DNA from: an uncultured Lachnospiraceae bacterium
Lineage (GTDB): Bacteria; Bacillota; Clostridia; Lachnospirales; Lachnospiraceae
Direction of reading: 5' to 3'
DNA: 23,367 nt
Assembly: GCA_910589075.1 (NCBI GenBank)
Contig: CAJUSK010000016.1
Coordinates: forward strand, 1-23,367
Shown here: in pieces, positions 8,501-15,274 of the stretch
Layout of the letters: the number at the start of each line of letters is the position of its first letter
Numbering within the stretch: position 1 is the stretch's first letter
Made by a program: the position numbers and the translations under genes
The notes under the pieces: model-generated
What the model saw: the letters and a program-made list of their open reading frames with translations, nothing else
Told to the model about the DNA's origin: nothing
Database searches by the model: none

Positions 8501-9101
8501 TTTTCTGTACTTCATGAGATGTGCGGAAGCCGTCAAAGCAGTGCAGAAACGGTGTACTGCCCTGCAGGGCGGCAATATGTGCCACCGGCGCCAGATCCAT
8601 CACTTCCTGCACACTGCTGCACACCAGAATGGCTGCGCCGGTCTGTCTGCAGGCATAAATATCCGAATGGTCGCCAAAAATAGACAAGGCATGGGTGGCA
8701 ATGCTCCTGGCTGCCACATGGAACACGCCGGGCAGTCCCTCGCCCGCAATTTTATACAGATTGGGAATCATTAAAAGAAGGCCCTGAGAAGCCGTAAACG
8801 TGGATGTCAGGGCGCCGGCGGCCAGAGAGCCGTGCACAGCGCCGGCAGCACCGGCCTCCGACTGCATGGTCGATACCGTAACGGGCCTGCCAAACAGATT
8901 TTTTTCTCCTCTGGCAGACCATTCATCCATCCACTCCGCCATGGTGGAAGAAGGCGTAATCGGATACAGGGCCGCCACATCGCTGTATGCATAAGCCGCC
9001 AGAGCCGCCGCCTGATTTCCATCCATGGTTTTCTTACTTCTTATTTTACGATTTGTTCCGGACTTCCTTGTTCCGGATTGATTTGTCTGATTCTGTTCCA
9101 T
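5514..9101 (-). CDS. nifJ: Pyruvate:ferredoxin (flavodoxin) oxidoreductase, single-chain
   Basis: This enzyme oxidises pyruvate and CoA to acetyl-CoA and CO2, reducing ferredoxin, in the cytosol of anaerobes. At 1195 residues it has the full length of the fused PFOR family. Visible in order: the N-terminal pyrimidine-binding domain (TMDGNQAAALAAYAYSD, ALYPITPSSTMAEW); the gamma-type domain; two 4Fe-4S motifs near residues 705-770 (CIQCNRCSFVCP and CTGCGSCAAVCPG, each with its fourth Cys in CP); CAGCGE near 833 for the proximal cluster; and a thiamine-diphosphate domain near 985 (GDGWAYDIGFGGLDH, later EVYSNTGGQASKATPLG). About 24 polar residues precede the usual KTMDGN start. An AGGAAAG site lies upstream of the chosen ATG, so the extension may be real, but M26 is possible. 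It follows purB after 66 bp with no terminator seen between, so it may be co-transcribed. Confidence 0.97.
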   Translation of the reverse strand: MEQNQTNQSGTRKSGTNRKIRSKKTMDGNQAAALAAYAYSDVAALYPITPSSTMAEWMDEWSARGEKNLFGRPVTVSTMQSEAGAAGAVHGSLAAGALTSTFTASQGLLLMIPNLYKIAGEGLPGVFHVAARSIATHALSIFGDHSDIYACRQTGAAILVCSSVQEVMDLAPVAHIAALQGSTPFLHCFDGFRTSHEVQKIDIWDREDYEDLMDWEAVADFRKRALNPSCGRQMGSAQNPDVFFQYREAANPRYEKLPGIVENLFHRITEKTGTEYALFQYYGDPEAEHVIIAMGSVCQTIEEVVDVENGNGKKTGLIKVRLYRPFVRERLLEVIPKTVEKITVLDRTKEAGSIGEPLYLDVLGALRDSYYQDIPVYTGRYGLASKDTTPAQIHAVFMNETKKRFTIGIEDDVTHLSLPLEDFSVAKKGNICCKFWGLGGDGTVGANKSSVKIIGNHTDLHAQAYFAYDSKKSRGLTISHLRFGPEPIRSAYLIERSDFTACHNHVYMHKFNIVQEIKDGGTFLLNCPYEGEALERFLPGQVKRYLAQHHIRFYVIDGIRIGKEIGLNNKINTILQAAFFKLSGIIPPDKALELMKNAAKLAYERKGDKIVNMNYAAIDRGMEEVKEVEVKESWKTAKDEPLDEDLLPDREEVERFVCRIQKPVIVQEGDRLPVSAFVDIADGSVPSGTTAHERRNVATEIPVWKPENCIQCNRCSFVCPHAVIRPAVMDEQEAAAAPAGMAMLPVTGEPRYQVSMVISEEDCTGCGSCAAVCPGRQGEKALEMCPVHEHAEHQQYFDYGKRLPEKTDLADKFGIATVKGSQYKKPYLEFHGACAGCGETTYPRLVTQLFGERMYIANATGCSSIWGNSYPSTPYTVNERGQGPAWSNSLFEDAAEFGYGMLLAEETIRDRLREKTQTLKEETKDDGLRRACEDWLSTYDDFYANGPASEALIQALSGSGDAGAACLLAERNFFSRKSKWVFGGDGWAYDIGFGGLDHVLATRRNINVLVFDTEVYSNTGGQASKATPLGATALFAAGGKRTRKKDLAGMAISYGYVYVAQIAMGADYNQTVKAIQEAADYDGPSLLIAYAPCINHGIRAGMGSSQHEEEKAVRSGYFTLFRYNPALREKGENPFHLDSGEPSVPYREFLEGEVRYTALERIKPDVADQLFTEAQEHAMNRYRYWKHVTEMYGKL

Positions 9102-9167
9102 ATACTGTACTCACTTTCCTGTTATTTTGCCATGTAGTGTGTACAGATTTGGAAAAAAAGATTCTCT

Positions 9168-10601
9168 TTATACGCTGATTTCCGCTTTTATACCCAGCAG
9201 GTCTTTGTTCGCTTCCAGGATGGGCCGGATCACCTGTGTGAGAAAAGCGTCCACCTGCTCCACGCTGCGCCCCACATACCGGGACGGCTCCATCAGCGCC
9301 TGCAGTTCTTCCAGAGAAAGATTAAACGCCGGATCTGCGGCAATCAGCTCCAGCAGATTATTTTCTCTGCCTTCCACCTTTACATTCCTGCCCGCTTCCA
9401 TGGACAGGGTACGGATTTTTTCGTGCAGCTCCTGCCTGTCACCGCCCGCCTTGACCGCATCCATCATAATATTCTCCGTCGCCATAAAGGGCAGTTCGCT
9501 CCGCAGACGTTTTTCAATCACTTTCGGATAGACCACCAGTCCGTCCGCCACGTTCAGGCACAGATCCAGGATACCGTCCGTTGCCAGAAACCCTTCCGGT
9601 ATGGAAAGCCGCTTGTTGGCCGAATCATCCAGTGTCCGTTCGAACCACTGGGTTGCGGACGTAATGGCGGGGTTCAGGGCATCAATCATCACATAACGGC
9701 TCAGAGAGGCGATCCGTTCACTGCGCATGGGATTGCGCTTATAGGCCATGGCCGAAGAGCCGATCTGGCTTTTTTCAAATGGCTCTTCCACCTCTTTCAG
9801 ATGCTGCAGCAACCGGATATCATTGCTCATCTTATGGGCGCTGGCTGCAATGCCCGCCAGCACATTGGCCACCCTGGTATCCACCTTTCTGGAATAGGTC
9901 TGCCCCGAAACGGGATAACATTCCGAAAATCCCATTTTTTCCGCAATCATGGGATCAATCCGGTCGATGGTTTCCTGGTCGCCGTTAAACAGTTCCAGAA
10001 AAGATGCCTGGGTGCCGGTGGTGCCCTTGGAACCCAGCAGTTTCATACCGTTCAGCACATGATCCAGATCTTCCAGATCCAGACAGAATTCCTGCATCCA
10101 AAGGGTCGCACGCTTTCCCACTGTGGCAGGCTGTGCCGGCTGAAAATGGGTAAAGGCCAGTGTGGGAAGGTCTTTGTACTTCTCCGCAAATCCGGCCAGT
10201 CTGTCCAAGACATTGACCAGCTTTTTCCTGATGAGCCCCAAAGCCTCGGTCATCAGAATGATGTCCGTATTGTCACCCACATAGCAGGAAGTGGCTCCCA
10301 GATGGATAATCCCCTTTGCTTTGGGACACTGTACGCCGTAGGCGTACACATGGCTCATCACATCGTGGCGCACTTCCTTTTCCCGCGCCTGCGCCACATC
10401 GTAGTTTATGTCATCGGCATGGGCTTTCAGTTCTTCAATCTGTTCATCCGTTATGGGCAGCCCCAGTTCCTTCTCTGTCTCTGCCAGTGCGATCCACAGC
10501 TTTCTCCATGTCCGGAATTTTTTGTCCGGGGAAAAAATATACTGCATCTCCCGGCTGGCATAACGCTCGGAAAGAGGGCTGTTATATCTGTCTGTACGCA
10601 T
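9168..10601 (-). CDS. purB: Adenylosuccinate lyase
   Basis: PurB acts twice in purine synthesis: it cleaves SAICAR to AICAR and adenylosuccinate to AMP, releasing fumarate each time. The 477-residue protein has the normal length for the family and carries the fumarase/aspartase signature SSAMAYKRNPMRSERI near residue 285, on the flexible loop with the catalytic serine. TTGTQASFLELFNGD and the conserved histidine segment GATSCYVGDNTD are also present. The ATG at 10601 has AAGGAG 5 nt upstream and starts 12 bp after the purF stop, so the two genes are almost certainly one transcript. The product of PurC in the same operon is its first substrate. Confidence 0.97.
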   Translation of the reverse strand: MRTDRYNSPLSERYASREMQYIFSPDKKFRTWRKLWIALAETEKELGLPITDEQIEELKAHADDINYDVAQAREKEVRHDVMSHVYAYGVQCPKAKGIIHLGATSCYVGDNTDIILMTEALGLIRKKLVNVLDRLAGFAEKYKDLPTLAFTHFQPAQPATVGKRATLWMQEFCLDLEDLDHVLNGMKLLGSKGTTGTQASFLELFNGDQETIDRIDPMIAEKMGFSECYPVSGQTYSRKVDTRVANVLAGIAASAHKMSNDIRLLQHLKEVEEPFEKSQIGSSAMAYKRNPMRSERIASLSRYVMIDALNPAITSATQWFERTLDDSANKRLSIPEGFLATDGILDLCLNVADGLVVYPKVIEKRLRSELPFMATENIMMDAVKAGGDRQELHEKIRTLSMEAGRNVKVEGRENNLLELIAADPAFNLSLEELQALMEPSRYVGRSVEQVDAFLTQVIRPILEANKDLLGIKAEISV

Positions 10602-10613
10602 ATGCTCTCCTTA

Positions 10614-12047
10614 TTATCTCTCAAATTCTCCCCGGATATCTTCCTGTGGCGGCGTCAGGGGATACTCACCGGTAAAACATCCTTTACAGATACCCAGACC
10701 GTTGGCAATCTCCGAAAGCCGCTCCAGCCGCAGATAAGCCAGGGAATCCGTACCTATCATATCGCTGATTTCTTCCACTGTCTTATTATGGGCGATCAGC
10801 TGGTCCCTGGCCGGTATATCCGTGCCAAAGTAGCAGGGCCACAGAAACGGAGGCGCCCCTACCCGCATATGCACCTCTTTTGCGCCCGCATCCCGCAGCA
10901 TGCGCACAATTCTGTCCGATGTGGTGCCCCGGACAATGGAATCATCTATCATAATAATCCGTTTGCCGTCCACCACTTCCCGCAGCGCGTTCAGCTTCAC
11001 CTGGACACTGCTCTCCCGGCTCTTCTGCCCCGGTTTGATAAAGGTACGGCCCACATAGGTATTTTTCACGAACGCCTGTCCGTAAGGAATGCCGGATTCC
11101 ATGGCATATCCCATGGCAGCGCAATTTCCCGACTCCGGAACCCCCACGACCAGATCGGCGTCCACAGGGGAATCCATCGCCAGAAACTTCCCTGCCAGGA
11201 TTCTGGAGCTGTATACGCTGAATCCGTCCACATAACTGTCCGGTCTGGCAAAATAGATATACTCAAATACACATCGGGCATGCTGCTCTTTTGGCAGGCA
11301 CATACGCCTGTCGGACTCAATGCCCCGCTCCGGAGAAATGGTGACAATTTCCCCCGGCTCCACGTCCCTGACGAATGCTGCGCCGATGGTGTCCAATGCG
11401 CAGGTTTCCGATGCCAGCACATAAGCATTGTCACGCCTGCCGATGCAAAGGGGCCGAAAACCAAAAGGATCCCTGGCGCCGATCAGTTTCCGGGGCGACA
11501 TAACGATCAGGGAATACGCGCCTTTGATTTTTTTCATGGCCCGTCCCACTGCCTCTTCCACGGATTTGGAATTCAGCCTCTCCCGCGCAATATGATAGGC
11601 AATCACTTCCGAATCAATGGTGGTCTGGAAAATAGCACCTGTATATTCCAGTTCCCTGCGCAGCTCCGGCGCATTGATCAGATTGCCGTTATGGGCAAGT
11701 CCCAGGGTTCCTTTCACATAATTCAGTACAAGAGGCTGGGCATTTTCCCTGGTGGAGCTGCCGGCGGTGGAATACCGCACATGCCCGACTCCAATATCCC
11801 CCTTCAGCCCTTCCAGCGTCTCCGGGGTAAAAGCCTCGTTCAACAGCCCCATATCCCGCACACTGGAAATCCTGTTGGGGCCTTCCGTATCACTGACCGC
11901 AATGCCGCAGCTTTCCTGTCCTCTGTGCTGTAATGCATACAGGCCATAATAAATGGCAGACGCCACATCTTTGCCATCAAAATCGTACATACCGAACACG
12001 CCGCACTCTTCATGCAGCCTGTCCATATCCTCCATCATCCTGTTCAC
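10614..12047 (-). CDS. purF: Amidophosphoribosyltransferase (glutamine PRPP amidotransferase)
   Basis: PurF catalyses the first committed purine step: PRPP plus glutamine gives phosphoribosylamine. The N-terminal glutaminase has its nucleophile as Cys15 in EECGVFGMYDFDG, so a short propeptide must be removed, as in Bacillus PurF. The C-terminal phosphoribosyltransferase domain has the PRPP loop IIMIDDSIVRGTTSDR near 362. Four cysteines at the positions expected of the 4Fe-4S type are present (HARCVF, WPCYFG, and CKGCF near the C-terminus), pointing to an oxygen-sensitive enzyme. The start is GTG at 12047 with GGGAG 8 nt upstream. An ATG three codons later is possible and would shorten the propeptide to 11 residues. 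The gene lies 15 bp after purC. Confidence 0.97.
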   Translation of the reverse strand: MNRMMEDMDRLHEECGVFGMYDFDGKDVASAIYYGLYALQHRGQESCGIAVSDTEGPNRISSVRDMGLLNEAFTPETLEGLKGDIGVGHVRYSTAGSSTRENAQPLVLNYVKGTLGLAHNGNLINAPELRRELEYTGAIFQTTIDSEVIAYHIARERLNSKSVEEAVGRAMKKIKGAYSLIVMSPRKLIGARDPFGFRPLCIGRRDNAYVLASETCALDTIGAAFVRDVEPGEIVTISPERGIESDRRMCLPKEQHARCVFEYIYFARPDSYVDGFSVYSSRILAGKFLAMDSPVDADLVVGVPESGNCAAMGYAMESGIPYGQAFVKNTYVGRTFIKPGQKSRESSVQVKLNALREVVDGKRIIMIDDSIVRGTTSDRIVRMLRDAGAKEVHMRVGAPPFLWPCYFGTDIPARDQLIAHNKTVEEISDMIGTDSLAYLRLERLSEIANGLGICKGCFTGEYPLTPPQEDIRGEFER

Positions 12048-12062
12048 TTTCCAGTCTCCCGT

Positions 12063-12767
12063 TTATAAACCCAGACGTTTGAATACTTCGTTATAGGCTT
12101 CTTCCACATTTCCCAGATCCCTGCGGAATCTGTCCTTATCCAGCTTCTCATTGGTATTCACATCCCAGAGACGGCATGTATCCGGGGATGTCTCATCCGC
12201 AAGTATAATCTCCCCATGATACCGGCCAAACTCGATTTTAAAATCAATCAGTTTTATCCCTGCCTGGAGGAAATATTCTTTTAATACGTCGTTTACCTGG
12301 AACGCATATTTGCGGATTGTCTCAATCTCTTCCCAGGTGGCCAGTTCCAGGGCAACCGCAAAATAAGAATTGATCAGCGGATCGCCCAGTTCGTCATTTT
12401 TATAGCTGAATTCAATGGTTGGCTCTTTGAAGGGAGTGCCTTCGGGAACACCCAGACGTTTGGAAAAGCTGCCCGCTGCCACATTCCGGATAATCACTTC
12501 CAGCGGAACGATTTCCACTTTTTTCACAGCCGTCTCACGGTCGCTGAGTTCTTCGATCAGATGGGTTGGAACTCCTTTTTCTTCCAGAAGTTTAAACACA
12601 CGATTGGTCATACGGTTGTTGATTACACCCTTGCCTACGATGGTGCCCTTCTTTTCTCCGTTAAAAGCAGTGGCGTCATCCTTGTAATCTACAATCAATA
12701 TGTCCGGATCGTCTGTTGTAAATACTTTCTTTGCCTTTCCTTCATAGAGCTGTTCCAGTTTCTTCAT
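12063..12767 (-). CDS. purC: Phosphoribosylaminoimidazole-succinocarboxamide synthase (SAICAR synthetase)
   Basis: PurC joins CAIR and aspartate with ATP to form SAICAR. The protein starts LEQLYEGKAKKVF, the typical ATP-binding N-terminus, and carries DYKDDATAFNGEKKG, VIIRNVAAGSFSKRLG, KLIDFKIEFGR and LADETSPDTCRLWD. At 234 residues it has the usual bacterial length. I chose the ATG at 12767 because GAGGTGA sits 5-8 nt before it. A GTG three codons upstream (12776) is in frame and has a weaker AAAGG site. It is first in purC-purF-purB and is preceded by a leader of about 170 nt and a candidate promoter at 12946-12974. Confidence 0.96.
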   Translation of the reverse strand: MKKLEQLYEGKAKKVFTTDDPDILIVDYKDDATAFNGEKKGTIVGKGVINNRMTNRVFKLLEEKGVPTHLIEELSDRETAVKKVEIVPLEVIIRNVAAGSFSKRLGVPEGTPFKEPTIEFSYKNDELGDPLINSYFAVALELATWEEIETIRKYAFQVNDVLKEYFLQAGIKLIDFKIEFGRYHGEIILADETSPDTCRLWDVNTNEKLDKDRFRRDLGNVEEAYNEVFKRLGL

Positions 12768-12945
12768 TGCCTTCACCTCATGCCTTTCCCATGTTTTTCA
12801 CAGTGTATTGAGTAATTCACCGTCTGAAGCAAGTAATTCCCCTGCACGGTAACATGCCATGTCCCCATGGGGACACGGCCCTTTCTGCGGGTGCGCACAC
12901 GCCTCACCCGGCACAGTATAACCTTAAACCCAGTTCTCTGCCTGG
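12768..12945 (-). promoter_or_regulatory. Long structured purC leader (no known riboswitch recognised)
   Basis: The predicted transcript has about 170 nt before the purC ATG. It contains a GC-rich hairpin between CGGGTG and CACCCG at about 12889-12911, a near-perfect hairpin centred on GTCCCCATGGGGAC (12861-12874), and two direct copies of GAATTACT (complement at 12811-12818 and 12832-12839), 21 bp apart. No U-tract follows the hairpins. I do not see the conserved cores of purine, ZTP or PRPP riboswitches. Regulation by RNA structure or by a protein bound to the repeats is inference. Confidence 0.4.
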
Positions 12946-12974
12946 ATTATACCATATACCTATATCTGCTGCAA
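12946..12974 (-). promoter_or_regulatory. Candidate purC promoter
   Basis: On the minus strand a perfect TATAAT (12946-12951) is preceded by a 17-bp spacer and TTGCAG (12969-12974), a weak -35. The predicted start is near 12939. Confidence 0.55.
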
Positions 12975-13050
12975 TCACAACGTTTGCGGCTATTTTTCAC
13001 AGAAAATATCCGCGCGCAAAATTTTTATAGCAATTTTGTCCAATAAATAG

Positions 13051-13056
13051 TATAAT
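13051..13056 (+). promoter_or_regulatory. Candidate -10 element for the phosphoribosyltransferase-like gene
   Basis: A perfect TATAAT lies in AT-rich DNA 67 bp before the ATG at 13123. No good -35 is seen at 16-18 bp (best TAGCAA), so this promoter may need an activator. The divergent 345-bp gap 12778-13122 otherwise holds only the purC leader and its promoter. Confidence 0.45.
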
Positions 13057-13122
13057 AGAATCAATTATTAAGTTAATTTATCCAAATGATGTAAGAAACA
13101 AACAGGAAAGCGAGGGATTTTT

Positions 13123-13764
13123 ATGCAGGAAATCAAAAAAATGTACTCAAAAAGCCATCCCGGCATTGTACTGCGAACCATACCGGGACATTTTGTAACC
13201 CCCAGCTCCCATATCAATTATTATCTGGATATGACAATGCTGAAAGCAAGGCAGAGCGAGGCATTGGAAGTTGCCAAGGCCATGGCGGAATCCTATGTTG
13301 CCAGCACCGTTGTGGATACCATCGTCTGCATGGAAGGCTGCGAAGTCATCGGCGCCTATCTGGCCGAGCATCTCACCAGAGCGGGCGTTCTTTCCATGAA
13401 TGCGCACAAGACCATCTACATTACCGCTCCGGAAATCAACGGTGCGGGACAGATCATCTTCCGCGAAAATTACAAGCATATGATCAAAAATAAACATGTG
13501 CTTCTGCTTCTGGCTGCTGCCACCACCGGCAACACCATGTCCAGGGCGATTGATACCATCGTCTACTATGGCGGTTCCATCAGCGGTATTTCCGCAATTT
13601 TCAGTGCGGTAAACAAGATCCATAATATCCCCATCAATGCGCTGTTTACCATGACAGATATTGCAGACTATAAGATGAGCGCGCCGGAGCAATGCCCGAT
13701 GTGCAAAGAAGGCAAACCCATCGACGCGCTGGCCAACGGATTCGGTTATTCCCTGCTTCAATAG
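13123..13764 (+). CDS. Phosphoribosyltransferase-like protein with degenerate PRPP loop
   Basis: This 213-residue cytosolic protein resembles type I phosphoribosyltransferases of the orotate PRT-like group found in Lachnospiraceae. VDTIVCMEGCEVIGAYLAEHL at 64-84 corresponds to the PRPP/base-binding strand and helix, and HVLLLLAAATTGNTMSRA at 125-142 sits where the PRPP loop should be. Active enzymes have two adjacent acidic residues there (as in IDDSIVRGTT of PurF); here they are AA, while TTGNT is kept. The C-terminus has a CPMC pair at 191-194 that could belong to a half zinc site. An AGGG ribosome site lies 7 nt before the ATG, and a terminator follows at 13783. It diverges from the pur operon. 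It may be an inactive PRT that binds nucleotides or PRPP, or an enzyme with altered metal use. The family is fairly certain, the activity is not. Confidence 0.75.
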   Translation: MQEIKKMYSKSHPGIVLRTIPGHFVTPSSHINYYLDMTMLKARQSEALEVAKAMAESYVASTVVDTIVCMEGCEVIGAYLAEHLTRAGVLSMNAHKTIYITAPEINGAGQIIFRENYKHMIKNKHVLLLLAAATTGNTMSRAIDTIVYYGGSISGISAIFSAVNKIHNIPINALFTMTDIADYKMSAPEQCPMCKEGKPIDALANGFGYSLLQ

Positions 13765-13782
13765 AACCGGGATACGAAAAGC

Positions 13783-13822
13783 AAAAGAGATGTCGGAATC
13801 TTTCCCCGGACATCTCTTTTTA
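13783..13822 (+). terminator. Rho-independent terminator
   Basis: The stem AAAAGAGATGTC (13783-13794) pairs with GACATCTCTTTT (13809-13820). A U-rich tail follows immediately. It lies 18 bp after the stop of the phosphoribosyltransferase-like gene; the A-rich 5' arm could also let it work from the other side. Confidence 0.85.
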
Positions 13823-13824
13823 TT

Positions 13825-14029
13825 CATGACAATAGGTTTGCTGGCGAAGCCTGCAATCTATTGTTCATGACAATAGGTTTGCTGGCAAAGCCTGCAATCT
13901 ATTGTTCATGACAATGGGTTTGCTGGCGAAGCCTGCAATCTATTGTTCATGACAATGGGTTTGCTGGCGAAGCCTGCAATCTATTGTTTATGACAATAGA
14001 AAGTCCGCAAAGCGTGCTTTCATTGTTCA
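13825..14029. repeat. Five tandem 41-bp hairpin-forming units
   Basis: Units start at 13825, 13866, 13907, 13948 and 13989 with no spacers. The first four are nearly identical. Each can fold into one long imperfect hairpin with outer arms ACAATAG and CTATTGT, an inner GGC/GCC pair and a GAA triloop. Differences between copies keep pairing or fall in the loop: ACAATGG in units 3 and 4 gives a G-U pair, and GGCAAAGCC in unit 2 changes only the loop. The fifth unit has diverged but keeps the architecture, with GAAAG and CTTTC replacing the middle of both arms around an AAA loop. The array lies between convergent genes (ends at 13764 and 14091). Confidence 0.95.
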
Positions 14030-14090
14030 GGACAACCGCCGGTCCACAAACCGCACATGCCGCCTGTTTACAGCGGCGCCGCCCGGTCTG

Positions 14091-14441
14091 TCACTCCTGT
14101 CCCTTTGCCAGGGCAGCCCGACCGCATGTATCTTCCCCTTTCTCAATCCATTTCTTCCGTTCCACCATCCGGCCCATGAAAAAGGCAATGATTCCCACGC
14201 CAATGCCAGTCTGTATACAGAACAGCAGGCTCTCCAGCTCCCCGGGCAGTTCCCCGCCCAGCATGGTTTCCACCACCGGGGTAAACCATGGCTCATAGGA
14301 ACCTTCGATTTCTTCCACCATCACACTCCCGGCATCATCAGAGCCTCCAAATTCCGCCCCTTTTTTGAACACTACAGGAAACACAATCAAAAACACCACA
14401 AGAAACAACAATACCAGCACCGTTTTCCGATTACCGTTCAC
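14091..14441 (-). CDS. cbiN: Cobalt ECF transporter auxiliary subunit CbiN
   Basis: CbiN is the small membrane partner of CbiM needed for metal loading in the cobalt ECF transporter. The 116-residue protein has an N-terminal membrane segment (about 6-27), an extracellular loop with SDDAGSVMVEEIEGSYEPWF and a second membrane segment (about 77-96) after ELPGELESLLFCIQTGIG, all typical of the family. It starts at GTG (14441) with AGGAGG 7 nt upstream, and the GTGA overlaps the cbiM stop by 4 bp. The C-terminus runs about 20 charged residues beyond the second segment. The frame is open further upstream, but that part lies over cbiM. No strong terminator with a U-tract follows; GCCGC/GCGGC hairpins and the repeat array lie downstream. 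Confidence 0.92.
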   Translation of the reverse strand: MNGNRKTVLVLLFLVVFLIVFPVVFKKGAEFGGSDDAGSVMVEEIEGSYEPWFTPVVETMLGGELPGELESLLFCIQTGIGVGIIAFFMGRMVERKKWIEKGEDTCGRAALAKGQE

Positions 14442-15190
14442 GACTGCTCCTCCTTTCCATACCCCAGAGCATTCAATTCCGGCCGGGCATATGTCTCCAG
14501 GCCAATGACCATCAGTACGGTCAGTATACCTTCCACCACAGCCAGGGGAAGCTGGGCAGGCGCAAATACACCCAAAAATTTCAAGGCAGACAGCGCCGCG
14601 CCGCCTTCCTGCGAAGGAAACGCCAGTCCAAGCTGCACACTTGTCACACAATATGTAAGCAGATCCCCCAATGCCGCCGCCAGAAAAATGGCGAACCGTT
14701 TATTCATCCGGCATTTCTTACACAGGCCATACACCAGCCAGGCAAAAACCGGCCCTGCCACAGCCATGGAGAATATATTGGCCCCAAGGGAAGTCAGACC
14801 GCCGTGGGCCAGCAGAATGGCCTGGAAAATCAGCACAATCATCCCCAATATACTCACCGACAGCGGCCCCAGTAAAATGGCGCCCAGCCCGGTTCCCGTC
14901 ATATGGGAACAACTTCCCGTGACGGAAGGAATTTTCAAAGATGAAATTACAAAGATAAACGCGCCGGACATGGCCAGCAGTGTAATGGATCTCCCATCTT
15001 CCTGCAACCGCCTGCGGATGGTGAGAAATCCTGCGAGCAAAAACGGGATGCAGAGCACACCCCAGGCAATACAATCCCCCGCCGGCAAATAGCCTTCCAT
15101 AATGTGCATGGCGTGGGCTTTTGGCACAATACCCAACAGCGCCGCCGGCAGAGCCGCTATATAGATCAATCTGCGTTCTTTCTGATTCAT
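14438..15190 (-). CDS. cbiM: Cobalt ECF transporter substrate-binding membrane protein CbiM
   Basis: CbiM is the S-component that binds Co2+ and passes it through the membrane. The 250-residue precursor has a signal peptide ending KAHA, after which the mature chain would begin MHIMEGYLP; the new N-terminus and its His2 coordinate the metal in CbiM/NikM. Further marks are SVTGSCSHMTGTGLGAILLGP and several hydrophobic segments. The ATG at 15190 has AAGGAG 5 nt upstream. An in-frame extension to 15313 is rejected because it lies in the leader RNA. It follows a cobalamin riboswitch (15275-15435) and two leader hairpins, and it overlaps cbiN by 4 bp. Cobalt rather than nickel is inferred from the riboswitch and from CbiN. 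Confidence 0.95.
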   Translation of the reverse strand: MNQKERRLIYIAALPAALLGIVPKAHAMHIMEGYLPAGDCIAWGVLCIPFLLAGFLTIRRRLQEDGRSITLLAMSGAFIFVISSLKIPSVTGSCSHMTGTGLGAILLGPLSVSILGMIVLIFQAILLAHGGLTSLGANIFSMAVAGPVFAWLVYGLCKKCRMNKRFAIFLAAALGDLLTYCVTSVQLGLAFPSQEGGAALSALKFLGVFAPAQLPLAVVEGILTVLMVIGLETYARPELNALGYGKEEQS

Positions 15191-15208
15191 ACTTCTCCTT
15201 TCTGATTT

Positions 15209-15267
15209 GGGACAATGGAATCTTTGCATCGTCCCCCCGTATTCCATCATCGCTCGTAATGAAATAC
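15209..15267 (-). promoter_or_regulatory. Two leader hairpins between the B12 riboswitch and cbiM (likely expression platform)
   Basis: The first hairpin pairs 15259-15267 with 15239-15247 (nine pairs, one G-U). The second pairs GGGAC/GTCCC (15209-15213 with 15231-15235) plus ATG/CAT inside. The second ends about 10 nt before the AAGGAG of cbiM and has no U-tract, which suits control of translation better than termination (inference). Confidence 0.5.
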
Positions 15268-15274
15268 TTCCGAT

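Noticed and set aside
9423..11933. 836-codon plus-strand open frame opposite purB and purF
   Set aside because: It spans two clearly conserved enzymes on the other strand. Its sequence is rich in His, Arg, Pro and Gln as antisense frames are, with no known domain.
12768..12945. Purine, ZTP or PRPP riboswitch before purC
   Set aside because: The conserved core sequences of these classes are not seen; only generic hairpins are present.
13147..13827. 226-codon minus-strand open frame opposite the phosphoribosyltransferase-like gene
   Set aside because: It starts within the terminator and is antisense to a gene with a good ribosome site and conserved motifs.
13825..14029. The 41-bp array as a CRISPR
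   Set aside because: Units are contiguous with no unique spacers, and no cas genes are in the window.
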